Shown: positions 1 to 11,760, counted from the first letter of the stretch. The stretch is 64,000 nt of DNA from Termitomyces sp. T153 (GCA_018296165.2 JACKQL020000004.1:868001-932000); one strand, 5' to 3'. The notes: a model not told the origin generated them from the letters alone. Numbers and translations are program-made.

Positions 1-1432
1 TGAGTGAGGTCTCCAGAGATGGGCTTTGAACCTTCTGAGGACACATTTATGTTCCTAACATCAGAACTCTGTCACTGCATTGTAGAGCAACACCATGACT
101 CTCATGTAGCAGGGCATCCTGGTAGATGGAAAATGCTGGAACTGGTATCCCAGAACTACTGGTGGCATCAGATGTCCCAATACATAGGCACCTATACCAG
201 CACCTGTGACCTCTGTCTCTGCACCAAGCCTCACCACCAGTCACCCATGGGTCAGCTCCATGCTCTCTCTATTCCAGCTGCTTGTTGGAGCATTGCTTCA
301 GTGGACTTCATTGTTGAACTCCCAGATGCTCATGGGTATGATGCTGTAATAGTAGTAGTGGACCTTTATGGTAAATGAACCCACTTCATTCCTACCCACA
401 CTACCTACTCAGCCATGGGAGCAGCTATTCTGTATTGGAAGAATGTCTAGAAGCTCTATGGTCTGTCTGATGAGTATGTGTCTGATTGAGGCTCTCAGTT
501 TGTGGCAGAATTTACTTGAGAACTGTACCATCTGCTTGGAGTGAAGCTCCACACCACCACTGCCTATCACCCTCAGTCAGATGGACAAACAGAACATGTT
601 AATCAGGAACTGGAGCAGTATCTTTGCCTGTTTTACAGTGAGAGGCAAGATGAATGGGATGAGCTCCTTCCAGATGCTGAGTTCCAGTATAACAATCATG
701 TTCACTCTTCCACTCAGGTGACCTCATTCTTCCTGGACACTGGCAGACATCCTCATATGGGATTTGAACCTTGAGCATGCCCTTCAAAGAATGACTCAGT
801 AAATAAATTTGTGGACAGGATGAAGAAGGCACAGGAGGAGGCAAAGGCAGCATTGGTGAAAGCAAAGGAGGACATGGCATGGTACTATGACTGGTGGTGG
901 ACACCAGCTTCTATATACAAGCCTGGAGACTGTGTGTACTTGGGCAGTTCTAACATAAAGACAACAAGACCATCACAGAAGCTGTCATAGCATGATCTTG
1001 GACCCTTTATAGTCAAGAGGAAGGTGGGGTCATTGGCATACTGGCTCAAGCTCCCTGCAGGCCTGCATCAACTGCACCCAGTCTTCAATGTAGTCAAGTT
1101 ATTCCCAGCTACAGATGACCTTATCCCTGGCTGTTGCCCTAATGCACCACCACCACCAATCCTAGTGAATGATGAGGAGTATGAGGTGGAGGAAATTCTG
1201 GATAGCAGGATGTTCTGGGGAAAGTTACAGTTCAAGGTGAAGTGGAAGGGGTATGGCATTGAAGACATCTCTTGGGAACCATAGGCCAATGTACAGGCAC
1301 CAGCTTTGGTTTGGAACTTTTACTGCAGGCATCCCAATGCACCAAAGGCAATTCAAGGCATCTACCATATCTCAGCAGTTGATCAGGCAATCCACAACTT
1401 TTTCTACCTAGTGCATCAAGACACCACACACT
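1..1432 (+). pseudogene. Ty3/gypsy chromovirus pol, 3' part (integrase + chromodomain), broken
   Basis: This is the end of a gypsy polyprotein whose 5' part lies outside the window. In order it shows the HHCC zinc-binding integrase N-domain (about 70-220, ending in CDLC), the start of the integrase core (VDFIVELP, about 300-375), the rest of the core (HPQSDGQTEHVNQE, about 565-615) and a C-terminal chromodomain (EEYEVEEILD to WKGYGIEDISWEP, 1171-1284). The integrase inserts cDNA; in chromoviruses the chromodomain directs insertion to modified chromatin. The frame is broken by TGA codons at about 376 and 487 and in the conserved FTRELY motif near 515, where relatives have Arg; CGA to TGA change fits CpG decay. 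A purine tract and LTR follow directly. Family call is secure; it is not expected to make protein. Confidence 0.9.
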
Positions 1433-1445
1433 AGAGGGGGGGTGA
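1433..1445 (+). promoter_or_regulatory. Polypurine tract of the gypsy element
   Basis: A purine-rich stretch (AGAGGGGGGGTGA) sits immediately before the 3' LTR that begins TGTCAGG. The second-strand primer of LTR retrotransposons has this position. The same arrangement occurs at 32,888-32,900 before the LTR of the related element. Confidence 0.7.
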
Positions 1446-1868
1446 TGTCAGGAGACTGTTCATACCAGACCCTCTGGTTTGTTTCCTTTATTCCAAGCCT
1501 GCTTTTTTTTCATCCTCATCCTTCCATTTTCTGGTGACAAGTACTTTCAACCAAGGGCTATCCTCTGGTCATATTCCCATGTGGTCACATGCTGTGAGTT
1601 CAGGGATTGAGGCTGTTTATGGTGGATTCCATTTTTGGTTCAACCTCTGGAGTTATGGCAATTTCTGGAGTTTGCACCTTTGGGTTAGGGTTAGAGGTTT
1701 TCCTGAAGCATGACACCTGGCCAGGAAGCTCCCTAGACTTGTTCTGTTTAGATCTTCCTCTGCCAGGTGAGTAGTTATGTCCATAGACCTATACAGTACT
1801 GAATAGACTTTGGATCTCCCTCTGCCAGTTGTGTGACTTGGCCACAGCCTCCAGAGATCACCCTTACA
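1446..1868 (+). repeat. 3' LTR of the gypsy element (423 bp)
   Basis: The sequence starts TGTCAGGAGAC after the purine tract and ends CCCTTACA, the same end as the LTRs at 27,817 and 33,257. Related LTR copies lie reversed at 4359-4715, in part at 16,527-16,805, and as an end fragment at 62,190-62,374. The 5' LTR is outside the window, so a target duplication cannot be tested. Confidence 0.8.
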
Positions 1869-2289
1869 CAGGTCCACCACAGAGCAAATAGAGCTAGCTT
1901 CATTGATCATGCCATCAACATTGCACATGAAGATAGGACAAGATAGGAGGCAAGTGGTGAGACAATGTCATTGCACATAGTCTGTGTCAAGGAAGAGGCC
2001 TGTTGCCCCACTGTCAAGCAGGGCAATCACACTTTGGGTCTGCTGAGTGTCTGTTGTCTCAATTTCTACCTGTAGCCTCAGGGAGTTGGTGGAAGGGGTG
2101 GAAGCAACAATATAGTGATAGGGGAGATGGCATTCCCATGCAGGAATCTGGTGGCATGGAGTAGGAAATGTGTTTCCAGTGGAGCCTTTAGCTGGGGAGA
2201 TGGGCTTATCATTTCAGACATAGGATTAAAGGCAGCAACAGATATATTTGACTCTATGTACAGGGAGCAAAATTATTAGCAATAGGCAA
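1869..2289. other. No gene recognised
   Basis: CpG-poor sequence downstream of the LTR. I see no coding signal and no repeat match within the window. Confidence 0.4.
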
Positions 2290-3160
2290 TGGGGGCATTG
2301 ATAAGACCCACTTGTTGCTGAGCATCATTTTTGGCATTTCTGGTTGGGCAGCAGCTGACTATATTGTACATGACCTTGCCTATGTCACAACACCTATCAT
2401 GTGGGATCTAGCCCCAAGGTCTCAAATGATGTAGCCTTTGCATGGAGTTTGAGTGACAATGAGACTTATGGATCACAAGCCACCTCATGTGGAGTCTGGA
2501 CTTTGGACCTAGAACAATAAGGCAAAGACCTTTCTTAGTAACAATCACTAGCAACATCATCTGGCAACAACACTGCCTCCTTTATAAAAAAGGATATATT
2601 GAAAGCTGTGTGTTTCCTTACTTATCATTTTTCTTGTCAAGCTTACAAACATACTTGAATGGCATCTACACTTCAGGTATTGACATCAGAAATGCTCTTT
2701 TTTTGTGATTTACAATTTTACACACCTATTTGACATTGCATATGTATGCTTGGTCACTATACTGACATTCAGTATGTAACAGAGACACTTTGGTAGATGC
2801 TGTCACTGGCAGCAACTAATATTTTCTTTCTAAATACTATACTTACAAACAGTATCAATACTGTTTGTACATAGAGACAAGACAATGAACAGAGTACTGT
2901 TCTCCCCATTAGCCCTCAGCTTACCAGCTTCAGATCTCTTATTGCTCTCTTTTGTCATTGCCAACAACTTAGCAACAAGTCTTGATGACCTTGTACTCAA
3001 TCTAGCATGGGTGCTGACTATGGGCACCCTTAGTGTTATGACTTAGCAATGTTAGCAACTATGGCTAGCAATTAGTTTGCATTTGTCCTCCAGTTCACAT
3101 AAACTTCATTCATTCCTTGTTCCCCACTCCCTTATAATAAGAGGCAAAGTGACCTGCTTT
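2290..3160 (+). repeat. Dispersed repeat, copy 1 (possible solo LTR)
   Basis: About 870 bp beginning TGATAAGACCCA is repeated in the same orientation at 11,893-12,760. Shared landmarks include TCTAGCCCCAAGGTCT, the TTTTTCTTGTCAAGCTTA stretch and ATGGCTAGCA near the end. It holds no convincing ORF. Length, TG start and lack of coding fit an old LTR, but no target-site duplication was found, so the class is unproven. Confidence 0.55.
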
Positions 3161-4358
3161 TCCACAGTGTCAACACAACAGAGGAGTAGCAGATCATTGT
3201 TGAGAGGCATCAACATCCATTGGGACTCCTAGGAGGAGGAACTGCAAGGGAGCATGGCAAGGAGCAATGTGAGATGGAATGGGAAGAGTTGCACCTGGTC
3301 ATGGGGCTGCTGGAGCATGCATAGGAGGGGGAACTCAGGGGATGAACCCATCACAAGGGAAGAGAATGGTCAAGGGAAGAGAATGGTCAAGGGTTGCATC
3401 TGCTGCAGCTTCCATTGCAGTTCCATCAACTGCCACTGCTTACATGCTACCTTGTACTAGGTGTCAACATGCTCATCATCTGGGTGCCCCTCAGCCATAC
3501 TGTTGATACAATCCATGAAAGAGGAGTGGAGTCCATTGTGGAAGGTTAAGCAGAGTTGCAGACTATCTGGATATCTAGCCTGTTCAACTAAGGTGCAGAA
3601 CAAGTCAATGTACTTATCAATTGGCCACTTTCCTTGACCATACTGGGTTTAGTCTCAAAGGGAAAGAGCTGCAGTCTTGGCAGGGTCAAGGGGAAAGAAC
3701 TCAGCTCAGAACTCCTTCTCAAGCTCCATCCAGCCAGAAAAACTCTCAACTCCTCCTGGGCATTGAAAAATGCACAGTACATAGGTTGAGGCTTGGCCTG
3801 CCTTCATGTAAGAGAGAACCCAGGCAATTTTCAAGGCATCAGAGGTGAAGGCTTCACCACTCAACTGGATATAGGTGATGCAAGACTGGAGGAAATGTTC
3901 TCCAACTCTACAGTCCCCATCAAATACATCAGGAAGTGCAGGGTGAGGAAGTTTGAGGCAGAATGCTGAAAGCTTTAAGCTAAGTGCAGAAGCAAACCTT
4001 CTTGCAGCTGCTAGAGGTCCAGGGGGAGGAGTAGGAGCAAGGAGGAGATCTTCCAGGAGGGCCTGGAGGGAGAGGGACACTGCTTTGGTAGTTTGATGGA
4101 GTTCAGTGAATTTGGTAGCATGGGGGGTAAGGGAAGCTTTGGTAAGTTAAACCTGTGTCTGTAGGGACAGAAAATGACTCCAGGCATTGTTCTGGGGGCT
4201 TGAAGCATTGGGAGGTGGTGCTGGAGGAGTTGGGTGAGTCATAGGAGGAGCACAGGGGGTACTAAGATACTGGTGGAGGAGAGACTTTTGAGGAACCAAA
4301 TAGAAACTCAGGCAATCAAAAAGAGAGCTTCCAGACCAAATCTAGAGACTTGTTCTGC
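3161..4358 (-). pseudogene. gypsy gag, reversed and decayed
   Basis: The minus-strand frame at 4080-3706 contains LPDVFDGD and KIAWVLSYMKAGQAST. These match LPDAYNGA and KIAWVLSYMKTGWAST of the gag at 57,900-58,280, so both belong to one gypsy family. Gag forms the particle that packages element RNA. The strip next to the LTR (about 4300-4358) is the reverse complement of the leader just after the LTR at 57,718, so the LTR at 4359 is this copy's 5' LTR. Several frame breaks occur and no protease or reverse transcriptase follows, so this is a truncated 5' end. Confidence 0.75.
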
Positions 4359-4715
4359 TGTAAGGGCAACCTCTGGAGGCTGTGGCTCAATCACACAACT
4401 GGTAGAGAGAGATCCAAAGAGAACAAGTCTAAGGATCCCCAATGCCAATGTTTAGAAAATTTCCTCTAGAGCTTCTGGAAAAAACACCCAATAACAACTA
4501 AATCCAGAGTCTGATCAAAAGGCAGAAATCCATTGTAAATGGCCTTTATTAACAGACTCCTGGCATGTGACCACATACAAATATAACCAAAAGATTAGAC
4601 TTTGGTTGAAAGTACTTGTGGCCCAAAGATGGGAGGCCTGCAATGAGCAGTTGTCTCAGAATAAAGGAAACAATCTGGGGGTCTGGTAAGAGGCTGGGTG
4701 GAAGGGTAACACTTG
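4359..4715 (-). repeat. 5' LTR of the reversed gypsy copy
   Basis: The plus strand reads TGTAAGGGCAACCTCTGG, the reverse complement of the common LTR end. The LTR runs to about 4715; the outer end is blurred. It resembles the LTR fragment at 16,527-16,805, sharing the TTTGGGCCACAAGTACTT segment in reverse complement. Confidence 0.7.
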
Positions 4716-5560
4716 TCTAAATTACAGAGAGAGAACCAGTGCAGCCTAAAGGCTGAAAATGGAACCAGCAGACAGGGAAAGCAAAGGAGAATGAAGGAAA
4801 ACCCATAAGGAGGGAGAACAGAACAGAGGGGGAATGGGACATCCCCTAACAGCACCTTGAATATGGATAGTGAAGCACACTCAGACAGCATCCTCCACAG
4901 GAGGGTGTTGATGTTCTGGGAGGGTCAGGTTGAGGTCCCTAAGGCCTCAACACAGCAATGTTTAGCTGCATAGGTAGCTCAGCATATAGTGATCCAGTAG
5001 GTGCTAGGTGAATGGATAATCTCAACCAATTCTGTAGAGTTCATGGAACTTTACATGCTCTTCCTTGCACAGGAGGTAATGGACTACCTCCAGAGTAAGA
5101 AGGTGCAGGGATCCCAGGCATCTTTGGTGATACCTTCACCATTCTTGGGTGGGGACCAGTTGCCTCCACTATTACTGGTCAATAAAGCATTGATCCTACT
5201 CCAAGTGCCACAACAGCTTGGCAAAATGCCATAAGATTATGCTGTGAGATAGGCTGCTGTAGACCATCAGAGATGGGCTACATTGGGAATGATTGTAGCA
5301 ACTTACCTAGCATTGATAGAAGCAGAGTTGGTCATTACTGTTAAACAGCACATAGTGTAATCTAGATCCACTGGGTCTATACAGAGAGCATTGACCTGGG
5401 AAGACAGAATTGCATTGCAGTAATTCTGCAACAGTGATATGGAGGACTTTGGACAGTCCTATGTGGATGATCAAGGAGTGGTATTCCAAGGGAACACTAC
5501 CTATTGCACTAACATAATTCTGGCTTTTGGATGGATCTTCTTAGAGCAACTAAGTATGTA
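4716..5560 (+). pseudogene. Fragment of a TE-linked unknown ORF family (copy 1)
   Basis: From about 4890 to 5540 this matches the reverse complement of 15,650-14,970. The best preserved coding piece is an exon near 5040-5090 with FMELYMLFLAQEV, also found in reverse at about 15,490-15,450 and 33,300-33,260. I do not recognise a domain. Three copies flanked by LTR relics suggest an ORF carried by a repeat family rather than a host gene. 4716-4890 shows nothing else. Confidence 0.5.
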
Positions 5561-5591
5561 GGTAGTATCTGAGTAATACCAAGAACATTGC

Positions 5592-6190
5592 TGTTACAAC
5601 CCATCCTTGAACCTCTGGACCTCTCCTCAAGCAACCTCCACCTCCCCAGAGTATCCACTGACACCCCCTTGACTTATTCTAATCTTTGTCCAACCCTGGC
5701 ATCTGTCATGGAAATCTCCAATATTTTCCTGGTAAACTCTGGTGACTCTCCAGCAGGCCCCAACATGTTCCCTGTAGGCCCCAACATGCTCCCTATGGAC
5801 CCCATCACTCCCCCTTCTCTTTCCAAGCCTCTGGACCCCTCCAATACTATTCTTGATCTTGACATACATCACTCACTGGTCACTATGACTTGTCCAACTA
5901 GTCCAGAACTTTCTGACAACCATGGTGCAGCCTGCATTCTCATCAGTATATCACCATTGCCTGCCAATTGATATCTCCAACTTCCCCAGAAAACTCCAGT
6001 AACTCCCCAGCAGGCCACAACACATTCCCTGTGGGCCCCAACATGCTCCCTATGGACCCCATCACTCCCTCTTCTCCTCCTGAGCTCTTGAACCCCTTTG
6101 ACACTATTTCTGATCTTGATATACATTGGCCAGCAAACCTGGCACTGCAGCCATGTCCAATCTCCAGACCTTGAGATTATCAACAATGGC
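5592..6190 (+). repeat. Long-LTR family member, decayed
   Basis: It starts TGTTACAACCC, the decayed form of the family start TGTCACGACCC. It carries the family's Pro/Asn/Ser-like repeats such as CCCCAACATGCTCCCTATGG. A block of about 130 bp (5740-5870) is repeated at about 5998-6130, an internal duplication not seen in the other copies. The 3' part with the TATA box is missing. Confidence 0.6.
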
Positions 6191-6732
6191 ACTATACAAC
6201 AGCTATGACAAAGAGGATAGAATAACCTAGTAACTCCAGTTAATGGCCCAGCAGATGGGTCTCCTTGTTATACAGTTCCTAAATCTGTTCTTGAAATTCT
6301 CAACCAGGAAGAGGACACACATGAAACAGAAACAGAGGCAACACCATCTTATCAACTGGCACATCAGAAGTGCAAGGCATTTCCTGACCTGCTCCCAATC
6401 ATCTCAAAGAGACAAAGGAGATCTCAAGCAGAGAGATTGAAAGAGGATGCAGTTCATTACATCCAGGGATCTACAACTCCAACAAAAAGTAGTACTCACA
6501 ACAAATCTGTTTGAATGGCCAAGCATGGTTAACAGACTGCATATTCTGGTGGATTTCATTATTTGTTGCTCCTGACAGATATATCTGGCACTACTTCCAT
6601 CAGGACTTTCCAATGATACAACCTTTCTGCTTGTAGCATATTGTTATTCCAGAAATCCTCAGTAGCTCCAATAAGGTTCAATAAAAAAATTTGCAGGTGT
6701 TAAACAAAGATAAAAAAATTGGCATGGAATAT
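6191..6732. other. No gene recognised
   Basis: CpG-poor sequence between an LTR relic and tRNA-like repeats. Short ORFs on both strands have no recognisable motif. Confidence 0.4.
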
Positions 6733-6835
6733 GATAGACAGTGCAAGAACTGGGGGTCAAACCCAGAACCTGCAGGGATGGAAGGCTTACAAGCTTCAAA
6801 GGCAATTCCACTAGACCATAGAGCTGTCATATTGA
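6733..6835 (-). repeat. tRNA-like sequence (SINE head or tRNA pseudogene)
   Basis: On the minus strand an A-box-like TGGTCTAGTGGA is followed by a perfect T-arm: 5-bp stem CTGGG/CCCAG around the loop TTTGACC. The canonical loop would be TTCGANN, so a CpG has been lost. The anticodon arm is weak (GAAG/CTTC with a large loop), so no amino acid can be assigned. It adjoins three tandem units that also have A/B-box-like blocks. Confidence 0.5.
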
Positions 6836-6884
6836 GCACAAATAATGCTGTGTAAATTAAGTATTGAAAATGCAAAAACAATGT

Positions 6885-7400
6885 CCCAGAATGATTCTTG
6901 GCAACTATAGGAGTCACACCTGAAGCTGCTGCTTGAGATTGATACAAAGTGACAATGCAGTACCAGTACACCACATTTCTGTTGTGACAGACTTGTATTT
7001 GCGGCATCCTGTTCAATGATGCAACTTGCATGTGTTCAACAAAAGGTTAAAAAACAAATGAGGTTGTGACATATTGCTAGTTACAGAAGTTGAACCTGAA
7101 AGCTGCTATATGAGATTGACAGAAAGTGACAACACAGTACCAGTACACTACATTGCCATTGTGACAGGTTTGTATTTGAGGCATTCTGTTCAATAATGCA
7201 ACTTGCACATGTTCAACAAAAGGTCAAAAAAAAGAATGAGGTTGTGACCTCTATTGCCAGTTGCAGGAGTCAAACCTGCAGCTGCCACATAAGAGCAATA
7301 CAAAGTGACAGAGCAGTACCAATACACAATGTTGCTATTGTAATGCTACCATATTTATGTTTCCCATGTACTCTTCTGTAATGCCAGTTTCCACCATACT
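6885..7400 (-). repeat. Three tandem SINE-like units of about 170 bp
   Basis: Units begin near 6885, 7065 and 7245. On the minus strand each has a tRNA A-box-like stretch (TGGTGTACTGGTACTG in the first) and a B-box-like stretch (AGGTGTGACTCCT in the first) about 45 nt apart. Units share TTGCATCATTGAACA-like and AAAGTGACA segments. This looks like tRNA-derived SINE material arranged head to tail. Confidence 0.45.
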
Positions 7401-7690
7401 GATAATGGATAGACTACACCACTGGGACTGCCAGTGCATAGATCAAGCCACTGGAGCTGGTAACAGATAGACCATACTCCAGAATGTTAATCTAACCACA
7501 AATCAGTTACTGTAGCTACAAGAGTCAAAAAATTCCACACAAGATTTATTGCCAGCTTTAGGAGTCAATAATGTAACCACAAATCTATTTTGGTGGGCTT
7601 AGTTAAATTTGAGTCAAGATGTTGTATATACATTTTCATTTGATTATTCATTTTGCACATGAAATAGCACAAAAGTAAAGGGCAGAAAGT
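7401..7690. other. No gene recognised
   Basis: AT-rich, CpG-free spacer; nothing recognised. Confidence 0.4.
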
Positions 7691-9640
7691 CTCAAAAAGT
7701 CCAAAAAAGTTCAGCAAAGTCCAGTTCCTTTCATCCTCTTCATGCCCCCTTCATCTTCTTGGCTACTGGTTCCTCAGCATGTTCATCAGCCTTTTGCTTA
7801 TCTGCTAGATAACTAGAGGAACAGGTATGTTTGGTGGGGGGTCATGTAGCATGGGAGGCACTGCAGCTGCATCATAGTGCAATCTCATCTCAAGCATGAG
7901 GTGGTGCTAGGCCTGTCATATCACATCCATCAATTGCCTAGTTGCAGCAATGGAACTGGCCAAAATGGATCCACTGGGAATGGCAGGCTCATTGGCAGAA
8001 ACACCAGTTGGCACAGTGGATTCATTGCTGGCAGCAGGTCTGGTGGTGAGGATGGAGTCAGTGATGCCAGCAGTAGGCCTAGTGACAATGACAGAGTTGG
8101 TGACACCAGCACCAATATCACCTGTGAGAGCAGAATCTTCAGGTGGGGCAGACTTGCTGGAAACACTGGAATTGGCAACACTGGTGATGGGGTTGCTGAT
8201 GGGAATGGAGTCATCAGCAACAGTGGACAGATCAACAGCAGTGGCTTGGTTCATCTGGCTCTCATTCTCCTTGGGCTGAGCCTTGTCCTTGTTGGGCTCT
8301 TCTGCCTCAGCAATGGGTGCCAGAGTAGGAGCCAGCACAGGTGGTAAGCTGCTAGTGCTGGAGGCTAGTTGAATGGGGAGAGATGAGATTTGAAGCTGGC
8401 TTTGAATGCTGTCAACCATGTCCTGGAGAGCAACAATGTTGACTTTGTTCTGCATGAGATGCCCAGCATGACCTTCAACAGTCTGCTTTGTCCTATTGAG
8501 GTCAACTGTGATGATGTCCACAACACTGGTGTCCATTTTGTCTATGTGCTCATCAAGCACTCTAAGCATTGTATGGTATTGCCAGAGCATCTTCTCCATT
8601 TATATAAACCTTGTCTCCTCAGCTAGCACAAACCCTGACCTCATCTCTTCCAATACAACCTCAATTCCTTCATTGATGAAATTGAGCTGTTAGTTCAACC
8701 CTGCCATAGCTCATGTAAGGATGGCCTCAACAGATTTGGTGGAGGAGGGCAGGTCTGCCCACTGCTTACCCTTTTCCTTTCTGCTGGTTGTCAGCAGATC
8801 CACTCACTCCTTCCCCCTTCCCCTTCCCAGTAGCCACCAGCAGATCTGTCCATTCCTTTCTCCTTCTCTTTCTGGTAGCTGCTTGCATATCACTGGCATA
8901 TCTGCCAGGCAGATTGTCAATGGCCCAGCAACTGGTGTTGTTGGTTCTGTCTGTTGTTAGTAAATTATTTCAGTTGGCAAAATTTGGCAAAATTGACACT
9001 TACCCTCAACATACTTGGCAGACTTTGGTTTTCTCTGCCTTTCTCTTTCTTTTCCTTCTTGCCCTTGTTTCTCTGGACCTCTTCTTTGTGATCCCTTGTA
9101 AGACTGCATATTTTCTTGAAGACAAGCCAGCAGGCATTGCATGAGGTTCCTCTCTTTGTCTTAACACACTGGAGCCCCTTCTTTTGACAGTATCAGCAAG
9201 AGGGGTGGAGCCATGCCCCTGCACATGGAGGTGCTGTCATGAGGTACTTTCCTAGCCCCACCAATGTTCCTTGTCATTAGAATGATTGTTGTTGTCATTC
9301 TCATTGTCTTTGTTCAAGTCAACTGATTTATACTTGGAATGGGTGGGTGGGGGAGGATTATGAGGAGGAGTTTAGGCAGTGTATTTCCTCCATTCTTGTT
9401 GGGAAATCTGTGCTTTGCTAGCCTTTCTGATTAGCTGAGGCTGGTTTGGGGCTGGCTCCACTAGGGATAGCAGACTCAACACCAATACCCTACTAGGTTT
9501 TGATGAAGGACCTGCTGGGGACAGTGGGCCTGCTAGGGACACTGGATTTGCTGGAACCACTGAGGCCACTGCCAGCATTGGCAGATCAATTGCTGAAATC
9601 TATTCAAGAATTTCTGAAGGTGATAGATCTGACATTGGAT
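7691..9640 (-). pseudogene. Unknown agaricomycete-type gene with Zn2Cys6-like cluster, broken
   Basis: On the minus strand, 9205-9094 encodes a cysteine pattern C-x2-C-x6-C-x8-C-x2-C-x7-C (pieces CQKKGLQC and CNACWLVFKKIC), the spacing of a fungal Zn(II)2Cys6 cluster. The first C-x2-C contains a TGA. A basic stretch follows, then a donor GTAAGT at about 9004 and a branch/acceptor CTAACAACAG near 8961, giving an intron of about 45 nt. The next exon is Lys/Arg-rich (8960-8721). The last part (8599-7916) is open for 227 codons: an N-terminal helical segment, then Ser/Thr/Pro-rich low complexity. In-frame stops near 8715, 8695 and 8600 look like CGA to TGA or CAA to TAA changes. It may be a transcription-factor-like or TE-carried protein; function unknown. 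Confidence 0.5.
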
Positions 9641-9680
9641 ATGGACCTGCCACTCCTGCTGCTGCCTGGCCCTTGTTGAC

Positions 9681-10200
9681 TGTCATCACTTGCTTCCAGA
9701 ACCTTGGACCTCTTTCCAAGCCACCTTGCTTCCCTGGAGTTCCTTCTCAACACCTCCTCAAACACCTCCAACCTTTGTTCACCCACAGCACCCACTCCAG
9801 ATAACTCCAACACTTCTTTAGCAAACTCCAATGGCCCCCTGACTATCTCTAATGCATTTCCCACAGGCCTTCAACACTTCCTTTCCCCTTCTGAGCCCCT
9901 AGAACCCTTCCCCACTCTTTCTGATGCTGGCATACATCACCAGTTCATCACTCTAACCTGCCCAACCACCTTCAGAGCATCACAACAACTCTGGGGTGGC
10001 CTGTGTTTCTATTGATCCTATCACTATATTACTGTGGCCTGCCCTCTGATTACAACTGACACCTGTTGACTCTGCACAGCCCCAACAAGCCCTGCTGCCA
10101 GACCCAGTACTCCTGGAGCTGTCCAGTAGTTAGTATATAAGTTATAGAGTAGCATCCTATACTCTAGTCTTGATATTACCTATGTGCTACTGATTGTTTT
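9681..10200 (+). repeat. Long-LTR family member, 3' truncated
   Basis: It starts TGTCATCAC and shares the AACTCCAACACTTC-like repeats of the family. It includes the promoter segment AGTATATAAG near 10,131 followed by ACTCTAGTCTTGATATTACC at about 10,158. The remaining 3' part is missing. It abuts the solo LTR at 10,252 in opposite orientation. Confidence 0.6.
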
Positions 10201-10246
10201 GCCAAATTGATTTAGAAACAACCAATGAGCAATTTTGGGAGAGGAG

Positions 10247-11412
10247 CCTAGTGTCAGGTTCTGCTGACCACAGGGGCTTAGCTACACTGGGCGAGTCCTT
10301 ATTAGGCAGACGTAATTCCCTGCACTGACAACTGGGCACTCAGAGGTGTTCCAAACACTGGGGACTTGTGAGGATAGTTAGTGGGAATTGATCCGAGCAA
10401 GTTCAGGGAGGTCCAGAGGAGTAAAGAATGAGTTGCAGGGAAGAGGGATGGGCTTGGCAGGGTTCAGGCATAAGTTCATATGTGAATATTGCAGGTGCAG
10501 AGGGGGCAGAGGATATGCAAATGATGGGAGTGGAGCCAGAGTTCTGATGGGGGATCAACAAGGACTGATAGGGTTCAGAGCTGAGTGTGTAGCAAGGTCT
10601 GGAGTTGGTGAAAGAGTGTTGGAGGTTTGTAATTGTAATTGCAGAGTTTGTGAGGGTGTTATGGTCCAGAGGACTTGAACATAATAGACAGAATCAAACA
10701 GGATGAGATGGAGTCGAACAAAATGAGATGAAGACAAGACAAGAATGAGAATAGATTCAGGCAGAGACATGGAACAATAACAAAATGATAACAGAATAGA
10801 GACAAGACAAGACCGGGAGACTGAGAATAAGGAAAATGAGATATGAAATGCAAAACACGAGAAGAAACAATCAGAAACACATCAGGTAAGGCAGGTAATC
10901 TCAAGACTAGAGTACAAAGAGCTACTCTATGTCTTATATACTGACTACTGGAGAGCTCCAGAAACATCAGCTGTGGGGGTGGGGCTTGGCGGAGCTCAAC
11001 GGAGTCGATGGGTGTCGGTTATGACCAGAGGGTGGGCCACGTTGATATGTTGATGGGATTAATTGTTGACGTGGTCCATTCTGAGGTTGTTGTGATACTC
11101 CAAGGTAAGTCAGAGGAGCCAGGGTGTTCAGTCAATGACGTGTAACGGGGTCAGGCATGGTGGGAGAGTGGTCCCAGGGGCTCAGGAGATCCAGGGGAAG
11201 TGCCAGCAGCTGCAGGGAAGACATTGGAGTTGGCCAGGGGGGCTGTCAGAGTTAGCCAAGAATGTGTTGGAGTTAGCCGAGGATGTGTTGGAGTTAGCCA
11301 GAGTAGGCGTGGAGTGCTGGGAAAGTTCAACAGAGTGTTGGGGGAGGTTCTGGAGGGACAGGGGTTTGTTGGGTGATGTACAGGGGTCCAGTGAATGGGT
11401 CGTGACACCTAG
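10247..11412 (-). mobile_element. Solo long LTR with perfect 5-bp target duplication
   Basis: The LTR itself is 10,252-11,407 (1156 bp). In the plus strand it begins TGTCAGGTTCTGCTGACC and ends GGGTCGTGACA. It is flanked by CCTAG at 10,247-10,251 and CCTAG at 11,408-11,412. The transcribed strand is minus: the TATA box CAGTATATAAG lies at about 10,935-10,945. No internal retrotransposon genes remain, so this is a solo LTR left by LTR-LTR recombination. It retains many CpGs compared with its surroundings, which suggests a younger insertion. Confidence 0.9.
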
Positions 11413-11760
11413 CAAAAGCATTAGCTATGTCACTAGGAAGCTAAGAAGAAGACTTACAAAATGCTTATCAAACTCCCTTATCCAGCCCTCCTCCCTGTAC
11501 TTCTCATACAGCTGCTGACATTCCTTGTCAACAACTGCTAACTCTGCCCACTCCATTCCACTTCCAGCCATCTCAAACTAGCAGAGCCAAATCTTGAAGA
11601 TAGCAGTGACTGCCAAGTGAGGGTTTGTCACCAATGATGAATATGTGACAAACAGAAGCTGGTTGACCCAATTAAGGAAAGCCTGGGCAATGGCACACTT
11701 CTTGAGTTGGGGAGCAAGATTAGAAGACATGGCAATAAGATTTAGATTGCTCAAAGGAGG
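11413..11760 (-). pseudogene. Unknown ORF interrupted by the solo LTR
   Basis: The minus strand from about 11,740 reads MSSNLAPQLKKCAIAQAFLN and stays open for about 100 codons with one TAG. The end is acidic/aromatic (YEKYREEGWIREFDKHF). It runs up to the solo-LTR insertion point. By position it could be an upstream exon of the broken Zn-cluster gene at 9640-7691, separated by two LTR insertions. That link is inference only. Confidence 0.35.

Noticed and set aside
1682..1700. Telomere-like GGGTTAGGGTTAG
   Set aside because: Only two units inside an LTR; related LTRs have CCTAGGGTTAGGGCTAG at the same place.
6733..6835. Functional tRNA gene
   Set aside because: T-arm is good but the anticodon arm and acceptor stem do not fold convincingly; the T-loop lacks the usual CG.
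7877..8347. 156-codon plus-strand ORF
   Set aside because: Antisense shadow of the 227-codon frame at 8599-7916.
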